A stretch of DNA of 64,000 bases from Bacilli bacterium. GTDB lineage: Bacteria > Bacillota_I > Bacilli_A > RFN20 > CAG-826. The position numbers and the translations under genes were made by a program. Position 1 is the first letter of the stretch. Each line of letters opens with the position of its first letter. The notes beneath the pieces are model-generated. The model was not told the DNA's origin and searched no databases. It worked only from the letters and a program-made list of their open reading frames with translations. Location: NCBI GenBank assembly GCA_900767605.1, contig CAAFZT010000063.1:1-64000 (forward strand). The letters run 5' to 3'. Of the stretch, positions 16,376 to 26,498 are shown in pieces.

Positions 16376-18892
16376 TTATAAGGCGCTTATTGCATTTTGT
16401 TTTAAGGTATCTAGACTTGGGTATTTGCCAAATCTAGAACCAGAAGAATCAAAGAAACCAAACTGGAAGGGATTAAATCCCGTAACCATCGTAACAATCC
16501 GGTAAAGAAGGTTCCAATAGACTTCTTGGCCTTCGGCAGGACGATACAAGTAATAATGGACCAAATCGCAATCCTTGATGCCCGCGTAATGGTCATTAAA
16601 ATTCTTCCACCGGTAGGTTTCTACGATGCTTCCATTATATCCGCCTCCATAGAAAGCGATGGGGACAGAGATGGTACCTTGCTCGTCATAGACAAGATTC
16701 TCGTCTTTGGCTAATTGGGTCAGTACTTCTTTTAAAGGGAAGATTGCATCAATCGAGATATCCTTATTGAGTTTTTGGATCTTATCCTTGATTTCATCGG
16801 GGAGGATAGAAATTAACCCCGTGAAATCCTGTTGGAGGATGCCATCTAACACGAAGTCGCTTGGCTTCTTATCATCAAAGAAATCCGTCTTGCCGATTAG
16901 ATTCAACTTCGAAGGCGCCATATTGAAGGCCATGTTCTTGGGAACAAAGGGGACAAGGCTATGTCCGGCCCCGTCGATCGGAGTATTTAAGGCTTGGATT
17001 AAGGTTCCCATTAAAGACGGGGAGAGGTTATATAAGAAAGGTCCATTAAAGGAATTTTCTAATCCAATCGGCGAGACGCCACTTCGATAGAAAAGGTCGT
17101 CTTCGACTTCTAGACTCGTCGCGTAATCGTGCAAGCCGGTCTTCGGATGCGAGGCAGATTGCAAAGAGTTGATCGCTCCTTCTGCCGCGCGGGAAACGCT
17201 GGCATCTCCACCTAAACTTCCTAAATAACTTGTTAATACATCTTGTCCTGGGCCGTTAAGATAAGCATCATAAGCCGCGGATTTCTTAGAGCCATCAAGT
17301 TGCAAGAACGAAGAGGTGGCGCTAGGATCGACGGGAGTTGTCTCATCGCTTCCTAGGGTAAGGCAGAAATTTAAAGCATCGCTTAAAAGGCAATTCACGA
17401 TTTTAGAGTTTTTGGAAGAGAAGGCACGGACCACGTTTTTGCCGTTATGGAGCTTGGAATTTCGAATTTCGATGTTGTCCCCGTGTAAATTCATTACGGT
17501 TCCTGCGTATTGCAGGAAGGAATAGGAATCCCCATAATCCGCGTTTTTAACGTCGAGGTCGTTAACGAGGATATTATTTCCATCTAGATAGATCCCTGCG
17601 TTATCTTCGCCGTATAGCCCAATAAGAGGGAAACGTTTCGGATCGCCCATGCAGTAAGTAAATAAAGGACCACGGAACAAATTGGAAGTCGTTAAGGAAG
17701 GGACCGTCGCGGTTTTGCCATCACTCGTCACCATCGTGGTCTTGCCATAAGGATAAGCCAAGTTATGGAAATTAAGGGTATATCCATTCCCATAGAAATC
17801 CTTTTGGATGCGAAGTCCCGCGTAGAGGGATTTAGAAAGGATCGAATCGCGATATAAGGACGAAGAGGAAGCAAATTCGTTCCAGGCATCGATATAAGCC
17901 GTGTTGCCCGTCGTCTCATGGGCATAGATTTCGTTTTTGAAATTCCATTTGGCCGATCCATCTTTTTCTTTGCCTAAATAGGTGCCAAATAAGGCGACGT
18001 TATTTTTCTTGGCTACAGGCATCCCATTTTCGAGCTTCATATTCCCTTTTTCGTCTTTTAAAGCAAAGTTATCGAGGGATTCAAAAGATTTACGGAGGCA
18101 GATAATTTCACCCTGTTCCGACTGATTCGTACAACTTAATAAGGTGGAATAGTCATAGACATTGATGCCATTTTGAACGACGACAAAGCTCGTCTTACGG
18201 GTCTTACCATGATATTCCAAGGTAAAGAAAGCTTCTTCCAAAGGCTTTTGGATATCTTTGATCTGGACCGTTCCTTTATGGAGGTCCACCGAAAGATTGG
18301 AACTGGCTTCTTCTAGGCGTAACGCGTTCGTCGTATCCGCGGGGAAGGGGGTAAAAGCATATTCAATTGTTGCTTTCTTTTTATTCGCACCCGTTCCATC
18401 ATATTCTCCATAATAGAGTTTCGAATCAATATTCGCGTTCGAGGCTTCTACCTTGGGCGTTACGGTTAATCCATAGGAAGAATAAAGCACCGCGGTCGTG
18501 GTCTTTTTAATCGTTCCCTTACGGTTCGAGACGCTTAAATAGACGTCGCCTTCTTTTAAGGGGGTTAAATAATAATCAAAATTGCCCTGACTATTGATGC
18601 GGTCAGAGACGGTTAAAGTGCAATAAACCTCTTCATCGCTAGGGTCCACGTTGACGACGTTCCAAACCAAATCATTGCCATAAGCTAACATGCAGGTCTT
18701 GTCGTAAATTTGTTCCGCTTCGAGTTTTATCGGTTGGGCTTGGATTTTAAAACCAACTTGGGAAGGATATTGCCATTCGATATCGATCAAATCCTTTTCG
18801 ATGCGGTTAAACCCTCCCGTCGCGGTGCTGACGCCCAAAAAAGCCACGACAAACGGGAAGAGAAGGAGGAAAACTAAATTACCCTTTTTCAT
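16376..18892 (-). CDS. Secreted protein with predicted beta-helix region
   Basis: The 838-residue protein starts with a hydrophobic export segment (LVFLLLFPFVVAFLGVSTA). Residues about 430-520 contain short repeated rungs (NILVNDLDVKN, NIEIRNSKLHNG, SKIVNCLLSDAL) typical of right-handed parallel beta-helices. The N-terminal part looks like beta-sandwich domains. It is separated by 1 bp from the ABC permease gene upstream, so it may depend on that transporter or act in the same assembly process. No catalytic motif was recognised. Confidence 0.75.
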   Translation of the reverse strand: MKKGNLVFLLLFPFVVAFLGVSTATGGFNRIEKDLIDIEWQYPSQVGFKIQAQPIKLEAEQIYDKTCMLAYGNDLVWNVVNVDPSDEEVYCTLTVSDRINSQGNFDYYLTPLKEGDVYLSVSNRKGTIKKTTTAVLYSSYGLTVTPKVEASNANIDSKLYYGEYDGTGANKKKATIEYAFTPFPADTTNALRLEEASSNLSVDLHKGTVQIKDIQKPLEEAFFTLEYHGKTRKTSFVVVQNGINVYDYSTLLSCTNQSEQGEIICLRKSFESLDNFALKDEKGNMKLENGMPVAKKNNVALFGTYLGKEKDGSAKWNFKNEIYAHETTGNTAYIDAWNEFASSSSLYRDSILSKSLYAGLRIQKDFYGNGYTLNFHNLAYPYGKTTMVTSDGKTATVPSLTTSNLFRGPLFTYCMGDPKRFPLIGLYGEDNAGIYLDGNNILVNDLDVKNADYGDSYSFLQYAGTVMNLHGDNIEIRNSKLHNGKNVVRAFSSKNSKIVNCLLSDALNFCLTLGSDETTPVDPSATSSFLQLDGSKKSAAYDAYLNGPGQDVLTSYLGSLGGDASVSRAAEGAINSLQSASHPKTGLHDYATSLEVEDDLFYRSGVSPIGLENSFNGPFLYNLSPSLMGTLIQALNTPIDGAGHSLVPFVPKNMAFNMAPSKLNLIGKTDFFDDKKPSDFVLDGILQQDFTGLISILPDEIKDKIQKLNKDISIDAIFPLKEVLTQLAKDENLVYDEQGTISVPIAFYGGGYNGSIVETYRWKNFNDHYAGIKDCDLVHYYLYRPAEGQEVYWNLLYRIVTMVTGFNPFQFGFFDSSGSRFGKYPSLDTLKQNAISAL

Positions 18893-18893
18893 C

Positions 18894-20486
18894 TTAGTTT
18901 CCTACCTCCATATCATCCCAGAGGTTCTTCTTTTGCTTCATAAAATAAAGGACTCCAGGAAGAGAGATTGCTAGTAGCACGGCAAAGGCAATCAAATAGA
19001 TGATTCCTACTGGTAAACGTAAAAACGAGAATAAGGCGGCAATCCCTAAGAATAGAAAAGGCGCCCCATAACTATATAAAGAAGATAATAAGGTGAGATT
19101 CGCTCCCGACCTCGTTTTCTTCATTTCTTCCATTAAGCGGAGCAAGGACAAGGAGAATAAAGCAACTTCTCCAAATAGATAGGCAAGCCAGGTGGCTCCA
19201 GCCCCTAAAACTCCAGTAGAAGAAACTACAATCGAGGTGATAAGGAACGATACCGAAGAAGCAAGGAAAGTCGGAGCAAATTTCAAGACGAGTTGCTTCA
19301 TGGGGGAGAAAGGAATCGTCTTTAAAATCTTCATCGCTTCCCCTTCTCTTCCAAAATAATCCATGCCCCCGCTAGAGACGCAAAGAAATAACATCAAAAG
19401 GGCAAAGAAATTGATGTAGGTCGCTAGATTGGGGAACGAAACAAAATAATAAGCAACGGTCCCACTAGAAAAGACGGTATTTAAGGCATAGAGGATCGAA
19501 TAAGCAAGATAGGGGCTTAATAATAAGAACCCTGCAAAAGAGAATAGGCTAGTCGAATCGCGGAAAAGCAAAATGAATTCCTTTTTAAAATAGGCTTTCT
19601 CGGGGCTTAACGGCTTAAAACGGATTTTAGGAACCCTAGTATGGGCTTTGGCTCCCCCGCCGATATTACGGCTATAAAAAGGAACCGATAGCAATAAGCC
19701 AAGGATAAAGGCAAAAAGGCTAAAGGCCGCCCATAATAGTAACCCGCTACTAGAACCCGCGAAGAAAAGCTGAACCAAATAATTGGCGACGATCCAGTAT
19801 ATACGGTTCGCCACCATCTTGGATAAATTCGCGTCGGTTAAGAAGGCGTTGATGCCACTCCCTGAAACCAAAGAAACAAAGACGTCGAGAAGTTTAGCGT
19901 AGGCAAAAGCCCCTAGTCCCAAAAGAATAGCAATCACGATAAATTCTAGATAGGGGCGGGAAGATAATAATTGCTTGAAATAATGGAAGGGATAAACAAG
20001 GGCTAAAGCTAGACCCACTTCAAAAAAGAAGGTCATCAAGGGATAAAAGATTCCAAGGAAATAGAATAAGACGAGTTTACGGAAAACGAGTCCATAAGAT
20101 AAAAGAACAGGATAAACAAAGAGAAAATCAAGAAGATAATGGGACCCCAGTAGTAGAATCAACTTGGAGAATATCTTTTTGGCGGGGGAAATCGGAAGGA
20201 TATCCATGTCACGACGGTCTGATTCGTCGAAGAGGAGTTTTTCGGCTTGAAGCAACGAGAACAAAATCGAGAACAAAGAAACGATAAATAGAAATAAAGT
20301 CGTAAAGCTTAAAGAAGCCCCCGGGAAAGAAGATAATTTGGTAAGGATTTCGCGGTAGAGATAGCTTTCAACAAAAACTAACACCCCAAGGCCAAGGACC
20401 AAAAAGAGGACGCGAAGGAAAAGGGAGACCCCTTTTTCTTTGCCTCCTAAAAGCAATTTGATGTCTTTCGCGATGAGATTCAGCAT
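18894..20486 (-). CDS. ABC transporter permease
   Basis: The 530-residue protein is strongly hydrophobic with about 12 membrane segments in two halves, separated by a cytoplasmic stretch containing ERREAM-like charged motifs (DYFGREGEAMKILKTIPF). This SxPI-type pattern (DRRDMDILPISP and LKTIPFSPMK) is typical of two-half ABC-2 type permeases. It overlaps the ATPase gene upstream by one base and so forms a transporter with it. The substrate is unknown. Its place in the operon suggests a role in export or assembly of surface components. Confidence 0.85.
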   Translation of the reverse strand: MLNLIAKDIKLLLGGKEKGVSLFLRVLFLVLGLGVLVFVESYLYREILTKLSSFPGASLSFTTLFLFIVSLFSILFSLLQAEKLLFDESDRRDMDILPISPAKKIFSKLILLLGSHYLLDFLFVYPVLLSYGLVFRKLVLFYFLGIFYPLMTFFFEVGLALALVYPFHYFKQLLSSRPYLEFIVIAILLGLGAFAYAKLLDVFVSLVSGSGINAFLTDANLSKMVANRIYWIVANYLVQLFFAGSSSGLLLWAAFSLFAFILGLLLSVPFYSRNIGGGAKAHTRVPKIRFKPLSPEKAYFKKEFILLFRDSTSLFSFAGFLLLSPYLAYSILYALNTVFSSGTVAYYFVSFPNLATYINFFALLMLFLCVSSGGMDYFGREGEAMKILKTIPFSPMKQLVLKFAPTFLASSVSFLITSIVVSSTGVLGAGATWLAYLFGEVALFSLSLLRLMEEMKKTRSGANLTLLSSLYSYGAPFLFLGIAALFSFLRLPVGIIYLIAFAVLLAISLPGVLYFMKQKKNLWDDMEVGN

Positions 20487-21256
20487 TATTTCTCTTTCTC
20501 CTCGCTTTCATAGACTTCAAAGAAGGTGCGTTTTAAGCTAAGTCGCGCATTCGGGTTCTTCTTTAAATCGAGCAACAAGGCGATTTTGCCATGATTTAAA
20601 ATAGCAACGCGGTCACATAATTCACGGACTAAATCGATATTATGGCTAGTAAGCAAGACCGTTTGGCCATTATCCGCGTATTCGCGCATCATCTTCGTTA
20701 ATTCTTCTACGGCCATGACGTCGAGACCAACGGTCGGCTCATCAAGGATCCAAATTTCCGGGCGATGGAGAAGGGAAGCAATTAAGCAGAGCTTCTGCTT
20801 CATGCCGTGGCTATATCCCGAATTCGGACGGCTTAAGGCTTCTTCGCTTAAGTCTAAGCGCTTGGCGAGGTATTTCGCGTTATTCGCAAAATCCACCTGG
20901 GACACGGAATAAACGGAAGCGATGAAATCTAAATATTCGTATCCCGTCATCGATTCGTAGCAATTCGGTTCACTAGCAACGTAGCCAAAATGGGCTTTCG
21001 CTTCTAACGGATGAAGCAAAATATCGTCGCCTAGGATTTTAATTTCGCCGCTTTGAAATTTCTTGCAGCCGATGACGCAGTCAATGGTCGTGGATTTACC
21101 AACGCCGTTTTTCCCTAAAAAGCCAAAAACCTCTCCTTTTTTGACTTGGAGATTGAGTCCTTGGATGACTTCTTTCTTGCCGTAGCTTTTATGGAGTTCA
21201 TTAATTTCCAGGGCACATTCAGAGGAAGGGAGTTTTTCTAAATGATTGAAATCCAT
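20486..21256 (-). CDS. ABC transporter ATP-binding protein
   Basis: The 256-residue protein has Walker A GKNGVGKSTT, a signature-like YSHGMKQKL, Walker B WILDEPTVGLD and the switch His in LLTSHNID, all intact. It should power the permease encoded immediately downstream. A longer frame reaches 21289, but ATG 21256 overlaps the preceding stop (TAATG) and follows a GGAGGAAG sequence, so it is preferred. It resembles ABC-2/CcmA-type ATPases used for drugs, lipids or envelope polymers. Confidence 0.92.
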   Translation of the reverse strand: MDFNHLEKLPSSECALEINELHKSYGKKEVIQGLNLQVKKGEVFGFLGKNGVGKSTTIDCVIGCKKFQSGEIKILGDDILLHPLEAKAHFGYVASEPNCYESMTGYEYLDFIASVYSVSQVDFANNAKYLAKRLDLSEEALSRPNSGYSHGMKQKLCLIASLLHRPEIWILDEPTVGLDVMAVEELTKMMREYADNGQTVLLTSHNIDLVRELCDRVAILNHGKIALLLDLKKNPNARLSLKRTFFEVYESEEKEK

Positions 21257-22587
21257 TATTCTTCTTCCTCCTTTTGGCTCAATACCCATAAGCGGGTTTG
21301 CTTTTTCTTAGTTTGAATAAAGGCGTATTTGCTATGGCAGTGCGGACATTCTTTGACGTATCCTTCTTCTAGCATTCCCTTTTCACCACATACCGGGCAA
21401 TAAAGGGAATATAAGGGGATCGAAGCTTCCTTTAATTCTCCTTTGCCTTGGAAAAGACGCTTTAATAACGCTTCTTCTCCATCTTCTTGGTGGATAGGAA
21501 GATATTTCTTTCTTCCTAGGATCGCCGTATCCCAAATGGAGAGGACATCGATTTCATCGTAGGCAGAAGTTTCTCCTGCGTATTTCCCTAAGCTAAACCC
21601 TTCTAAGGAATCGCTAGCGGTAAATAACAGCAAATATTTCGCGGTAGGATGGTCTTCTTTCCCAAGGGGAGTAAGTTCAAAACGTAACGCATCAAAATCA
21701 ACGCGGTTGATGACCAATAAGAAATCCTTGGAAATCAAACGGATATCTTTCGAATGGGTTAAGAAATCGTTTTTGGGGTCCATAGAAACCCGGCTGGATT
21801 TAGGGGACAAGGCAAAGCCGCCATTTAAGAGAAGCTTTAAAATATAGCAATAGAAATAGGTGCCTAAATCTTCGGTGGCGCTATTATTACGGCCATATTG
21901 GCTGATTTCAAGGTAAAAGCGGTACACCCGGTGATACAGGCGGTCCGACTTTAAGATGTTCGTTGGATAAATCCGGGGAAGATCGCAATTAGCTTTGGAA
22001 ACGATCCGATAGAAATCGCTTTTTTGAATCCTCTCGATTTTACTAAATAAACGGGGGAACGCGCATAAGGCTTCGTAGGTGCGATCGCTATCTAAGCTTA
22101 AGCGAGTCGAATTCACCAAATGAATGCGATTTTCATAGAAGGCTTTCCGGTGACGTAATTCTTTTTCGATTCGGCGTAAGGCCATCACAATGAAAAGGTT
22201 CTCGTAGATTAAAATATCGTCTTCGTTTTCTTTGTGATGGACGTATTCCGGTTCCATTCTCCCCGCTTTATTTTTCCATAAGGCCGGATCGCGGAGGGTT
22301 TTGGCAAAGGAATCATTGCTTAACGAACCCGCTTGATCGGCACGAAGAATCGTCTCCACGTTTTTGGAGACTACATGCGGCTTATGGCAGATCGTTTCTA
22401 TGATCGACAAAATATGAGAGGCTTCCTCGAAGAAGGCAAAGTCTCCATCGATGAAAGCCCCTTGTAACGATAGAAAGGGGGAAGAAGAAAGCGAGTCAAA
22501 GAACCCGCGGATCGTCGGGCTTGAACTCTTCAACGAAGCAATATGTGTACTAGCTTCTTGAAGCCGCCTTTCTTCTTCCTTTCTCAT
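21256..22587 (-). CDS. DUF2357-like protein with C-terminal zinc ribbon
   Basis: The 443-residue protein has an N-terminal region rich in charged helices (EYVHHKENEDDILIYENLF), resembling the DUF2357-type partner proteins found beside McrB-like ATPases. The C-terminus has a CPVC-CPHC zinc ribbon (about residues 402-424). It follows the McrB-like gene with a 17-bp gap and overlaps the ABC ATPase start. It may be the effector or adaptor of the membrane AAA protein. The family link is from memory of the neighbourhood and motif pattern and is not certain. Confidence 0.65.
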   Translation of the reverse strand: MRKEEERRLQEASTHIASLKSSSPTIRGFFDSLSSSPFLSLQGAFIDGDFAFFEEASHILSIIETICHKPHVVSKNVETILRADQAGSLSNDSFAKTLRDPALWKNKAGRMEPEYVHHKENEDDILIYENLFIVMALRRIEKELRHRKAFYENRIHLVNSTRLSLDSDRTYEALCAFPRLFSKIERIQKSDFYRIVSKANCDLPRIYPTNILKSDRLYHRVYRFYLEISQYGRNNSATEDLGTYFYCYILKLLLNGGFALSPKSSRVSMDPKNDFLTHSKDIRLISKDFLLVINRVDFDALRFELTPLGKEDHPTAKYLLLFTASDSLEGFSLGKYAGETSAYDEIDVLSIWDTAILGRKKYLPIHQEDGEEALLKRLFQGKGELKEASIPLYSLYCPVCGEKGMLEEGYVKECPHCHSKYAFIQTKKKQTRLWVLSQKEEEE

Positions 22588-22604
22588 GATAACCCCTTTC
22601 TGGA

Positions 22605-24518
22605 CTAAAAGCGACGTAACATGCGTTTAATGGCGTCGCGCGATTGATTAAATTTGTTATCCCCGTATAAAGATGAGATCAAATCGAGGATATGTTCTAA
22701 GCCCGGCTTGACGTTATCTTCATAACGCCCTTCGAGCTTCGATAGAATTTTGCGGGTTAAGAAGAAATCGAGAACCGTTTCTTTCTTGCCACCGCAGGCG
22801 ATAAATACCGGGACCATCTTCTCCATCTGCATGAGGATACGGTTGCCAAAGGCGACCCCAAATTCATCATAGACGTAATCGGTGATTTGCTCGAATTTGG
22901 TTTCATCGGCTTCCGTTAAGGCATAATCCTTATTTGCTTCCGCTTCGTCGAATAAGGCGTGAAGCTTCGAAGCACTTAAAACGATGGGTTCGACTTCTTC
23001 TTTGGCAGCAAAAGCCGCGTTACGGTTATGGAAGGATAAGGTAATCGCACGGTCATAGACCTTATCGGCAATGGAGAAGGTCGAATCGTCTTGGTTCGCC
23101 GTTCCAATAAAATAGGCAGAGCCTGGAATATCGACTTTTCCGTCTTCGAGTTTTGCAGGTCCAACAAACCCTGTTGGGAAATGCATGACGCGGATCTTCC
23201 ATTCGTCTTCTGGATATTCCAAGACGGAGAGGAAGTCTGCAAAATAATATTCAACGCGGGAGATATTCATTTCATCCAAAACGAAGAGATAAATACGGTC
23301 CGGGTTGTAATTGGCTTCATAAAGATTCATCAAGAAGTCCGTCTCGCGGTAAGTTTTCGAGAAATCGTTAAAATAACCAATTAAGGCCGATTTATCTCTC
23401 CAAGTCGCTTGGACCGGGACGAAGACACTGACGCCTCCTACGAATTTAGCAAAGCTACGCGGGAGAGAGGATTTTCCAGTTCCCGATAGACCTTCAAGGA
23501 TTTCTAGATGGGAAGCGGCTAAACCCGCGACAAAGAAACGAAGGGTGTCGGTATCGTAATAGAGTTTTTCTTTTCCTGCTAAGAAGGAACGGAATTTGGT
23601 GATTAATTCCGGCAAAGCGATATCATCCCCATGGATCGATTCAATCGCATAGCCTTCATAATGCTTATCGATTTTGCATAAAGAGGGGAAGACGATTTCT
23701 CTTTCTGCAAGGGCTTCGGCGGTGGCACCAGTTCCTGCTCCCCCAGCTCCTCCGCCTTCTACATTTTCTGCAGAGATTTGGCTCGAGACGCTTTGGAAGC
23801 CGTTATTCGTTTCGTCTCCCATCCCTTTGGCCACATCTTCGTTCCGGTCTTCTTCTTCCAAAGAATCGCCAACTTTAGCAAAGGGCTTACCAAGATGAAC
23901 AAAGTTCACCAGGCAAAGCAATACAGCAGAAATCAAAACGGCGAAGAAGAGATAGAGCAATAAGCTAATTAAGAGGGATTCGCCAAGGAACGTCATGGCG
24001 TTGCCTAGATTCTCTTTTGTATGAGGGACTTGGAGGAGTAAACCAAATCCAACGGAAAGAGCAAGGCAAACAAGGAGGGTTCCTACATACCAAAGCCAAT
24101 TCTTCTTCGCGTACCATTTCTTGCCGTCTAGAATCGCGTGACGGTATTCAAAGATAAAGGCAAAAACGAAGAGGCTGATAAAGATCGCGACGAGAACGTT
24201 TAACGTCTGTCCGCCCATATGGGCGTTAATCGCGGGTAATCCTAAGCTTTGACGGAGCAAGGCAATCGGGTTTTTAGAAGAAACAAGGCTCGATTCTCCT
24301 TCTCCGTGCACGGTGATGCAGATCCCGACGAAAATCATTAAGAAGGTGAAAAACATCGATAAACCGATGGAAATCAAATTTCCGCGGGTGAGATATTCCC
24401 TTCGAATTCCTTTCGTTGGCTTTTCTTTACTCTCGGGGGCTTTGGGAGCTTCTGGCTCTGCAACAGAATTCGCCGTTAACGAATCCATCCCGAGGTTTTC
24501 GTTTTCTTGAATGTCCAT
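22605..24518 (-). CDS. Membrane-anchored McrB-like AAA+ ATPase
   Basis: The 637-residue protein has four predicted membrane segments in its first half (LVAIFISLFVFAFIF, LLLYLFFAVLISAVLLCL and two others), a Gly-rich linker (GGGAGGAGTGA) and a C-terminal McrB/MoxR-type AAA+ domain with Walker A GLSGTGKSS, Walker B YLFVLDEMNISRVEYYFADF and a sensor GTANQDD. McrB normally is soluble and couples GTP hydrolysis to DNA cleavage; here the domain is tethered to the membrane. The frame extends to 24635, but ATG 24518 has AAAGGA upstream and avoids overlap with the signal peptidase gene, so it is preferred. Confidence 0.8.
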   Translation of the reverse strand: MDIQENENLGMDSLTANSVAEPEAPKAPESKEKPTKGIRREYLTRGNLISIGLSMFFTFLMIFVGICITVHGEGESSLVSSKNPIALLRQSLGLPAINAHMGGQTLNVLVAIFISLFVFAFIFEYRHAILDGKKWYAKKNWLWYVGTLLVCLALSVGFGLLLQVPHTKENLGNAMTFLGESLLISLLLYLFFAVLISAVLLCLVNFVHLGKPFAKVGDSLEEEDRNEDVAKGMGDETNNGFQSVSSQISAENVEGGGAGGAGTGATAEALAEREIVFPSLCKIDKHYEGYAIESIHGDDIALPELITKFRSFLAGKEKLYYDTDTLRFFVAGLAASHLEILEGLSGTGKSSLPRSFAKFVGGVSVFVPVQATWRDKSALIGYFNDFSKTYRETDFLMNLYEANYNPDRIYLFVLDEMNISRVEYYFADFLSVLEYPEDEWKIRVMHFPTGFVGPAKLEDGKVDIPGSAYFIGTANQDDSTFSIADKVYDRAITLSFHNRNAAFAAKEEVEPIVLSASKLHALFDEAEANKDYALTEADETKFEQITDYVYDEFGVAFGNRILMQMEKMVPVFIACGGKKETVLDFFLTRKILSKLEGRYEDNVKPGLEHILDLISSLYGDNKFNQSRDAIKRMLRRF

Positions 24519-24531
24519 GGGGGTATTCCTT

Positions 24532-25656
24532 TCATTCATAATCTTTCGTCGTATCTTGGATTTCTTCTTCGTTATTTTGCTCTTCTTCATAACTCGAAGT
24601 ATCCATGAGTTCTTCTTCTTGGATGGGGGTTTCACCCATCAAGAAGCTAGAGGAGGTTTCTTGGCCGTTAGAAGTGACGACCTTTTTGAGGTTATTGCCA
24701 AGGCCTGGGGCTTCTTCTTTAGAGAGGAAGCCCGCTTCATTGAAGTGATAAGCATAACCTCCATAATAGATGGTCTCGCGGAAAGCAGAACTTAGATTCT
24801 TCGGGTCTTTTTTGACGGAGACCGAATCAACAATCTCCGCTAACTTTTGAACCCGTTCTTCTTCCGCCTTGTCGATTTTTCCAGCGAGGTAATTAAACAT
24901 CAAGATGCTATAAGCAACGGAGAGAATCGTGATGATGCCGTGGGGGGATTGGAAGAACATGACGAGCATTCCAATTCCTTGGACCTTCTTCCCGTTATAG
25001 ACGCCTTTGATGTCGTCTAAGGTTGCGTAATATTGTTCTTGGCCGGCGTTATCTGTAGCGTTATTCGCATCTCCCCGAGTCACGTAACGGGTCACCCCGT
25101 CCGATCCGGTTTTGATATCAATCACGCGGTGGATATAAATCGCATTCGCCGCGGGATTCCGGTTATAGAAGGCCACAACATCATAGAGGTGGATGTCACT
25201 GGCTTCATGAACCTTCGTCACAAAGATCATGTCGTATTGGGCGAATTGATTGTCTAACGTATAGGTCTTTTGCTTCTCTTCGTCGAATAGATAGCTATTC
25301 GCATCGTTTTTAAAGCTCATGGAGCCGGAAGCGACGACTAACATCGATTCATTCCCAAATCCCGTTAAGTTCCCTTGGGCTTTGTTAATCAAAGCGAAGG
25401 CGAACGCGGGGGTGATTAAGGCTAAGAAACCATAGAACAATACGTTGGAGATAATCGTTCCGGCCTTCTTTCGTCTTTTGGCTTTGACGTCCTGCTCCGT
25501 GATTTCCCGGTCGATGAGTTCGATGTCGCGTTTCCCTTCTTTCGTCTCCTTCACGTTGGCTTTGACGTATTTGCCAAATAGAATTGTGAAGACGGCGCAG
25601 AAGCTCACAACACCCAGCAAACTCATCACCAGGCTGATGATGTCCGCGGATTTCAT
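24532..25656 (-). CDS. sipW: SipW-type signal peptidase I
   Basis: The 374-residue protein has membrane segments near residues 8-28 and 70-92, then the catalytic Ser motif VVASGSMSF, the His motif YIHRVID and the conserved TRGDANNATD box, followed by a third membrane segment. A Ser/His arrangement in place of Ser/Lys marks the SipW/ER type, which processes TasA-like precursors in Bacillus. The 120-residue acidic C-terminal tail is unusual. It lies directly after four SipW-type substrate genes and before the membrane AAA gene, with a 2-bp gap to the former. It probably processes the many SipW-type precursors in this window. Confidence 0.9.
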   Translation of the reverse strand: MKSADIISLVMSLLGVVSFCAVFTILFGKYVKANVKETKEGKRDIELIDREITEQDVKAKRRKKAGTIISNVLFYGFLALITPAFAFALINKAQGNLTGFGNESMLVVASGSMSFKNDANSYLFDEEKQKTYTLDNQFAQYDMIFVTKVHEASDIHLYDVVAFYNRNPAANAIYIHRVIDIKTGSDGVTRYVTRGDANNATDNAGQEQYYATLDDIKGVYNGKKVQGIGMLVMFFQSPHGIITILSVAYSILMFNYLAGKIDKAEEERVQKLAEIVDSVSVKKDPKNLSSAFRETIYYGGYAYHFNEAGFLSKEEAPGLGNNLKKVVTSNGQETSSSFLMGETPIQEEELMDTSSYEEEQNNEEEIQDTTKDYE

Positions 25657-25658
25657 AA

Positions 25659-26453
25659 CTAGTTGATCTCCGCGGTGAGGATCGCCGTGAAACTTAATTC
25701 TGGCAGGTCTTTTTCATCAGTTGGATAAGGTCCTTTGAAGTCTTTGCCATAATGAAGAAGCGTTGTGAAATTCTTCATCTCTTGGCGCATTGTTTCATCT
25801 GGGATCGAAGCCCCTCCGCCGGGATTAGCATCATCATAATAAATCGAGGGATTTACATGATTGAATTTCTCGCCCCACTTAAAACCAAGGGTCACATCAA
25901 AAGATTTGGAATCGTCTTTAGAATCCACAGCCCCAAGGGGGATTTCAACGGGATGGTTGATATAATCTGTAGAATTGTTGATGGGGGCTAATTCGATATA
26001 ACCCGCTTCAATAGCATCTAAAATAGGATTCCCCTTATATCCTTCATAAGCCGTCGCGGTTTGTAACTGCAACGTAACTCTAGAGATATAAGTCCAGGGC
26101 AGGACTTTGCCTTGGATACAAACCGTAAGATGTTCATAGAGGTTTTTCCCATCATCGAGATAACAGAAGCGACCCGCTTTATCGTCTTTGGGAGCATCAA
26201 AGCAAATGGTGTTATACAAATCGTCGTTGGTGGCTTTAAAGAAATCGGTCAATTGGCCTCCATCCGTCGATTCGAAGCGTACTTTGGCGTCTTGGATGAC
26301 ACCGATGTGGGCGTTGCCACCACTAGAGGCCGAGGCGGAACTCGTAACTACGAAAGCCGCCGCTCCAACGGAGCAAAGCGAAACCACGGCGAAAACGGAG
26401 ACACCGAGTGTCACCATTTTCTTGGTCTGTTTCTCCATCTTGGAGCGGCGCAT
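25659..26453 (-). CDS. TasA-like SipW substrate 4
   Basis: The 264-residue protein has a basic start, a hydrophobic core and the signal end GAAAFVVTSSA, followed by a Ser/Gly-rich mature start (SASSGGNAHIGVIQD). The mature part is beta-rich and carries the conserved FGWGEKFNH-like motif LGFKWGEKFNHVNPS seen in the neighbouring paralogues. It is one of four consecutive paralogues ahead of the signal peptidase. A role as a fibre subunit is inferred from TasA-like families. Stop and next start are 2 bp apart. Confidence 0.85.
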   Translation of the reverse strand: MRRSKMEKQTKKMVTLGVSVFAVVSLCSVGAAAFVVTSSASASSGGNAHIGVIQDAKVRFESTDGGQLTDFFKATNDDLYNTICFDAPKDDKAGRFCYLDDGKNLYEHLTVCIQGKVLPWTYISRVTLQLQTATAYEGYKGNPILDAIEAGYIELAPINNSTDYINHPVEIPLGAVDSKDDSKSFDVTLGFKWGEKFNHVNPSIYYDDANPGGGASIPDETMRQEMKNFTTLLHYGKDFKGPYPTDEKDLPELSFTAILTAEIN

Positions 26454-26498
26454 CTAGTTCTAATTCCCCTCTTATATATTTATATAGATATAGAACAA

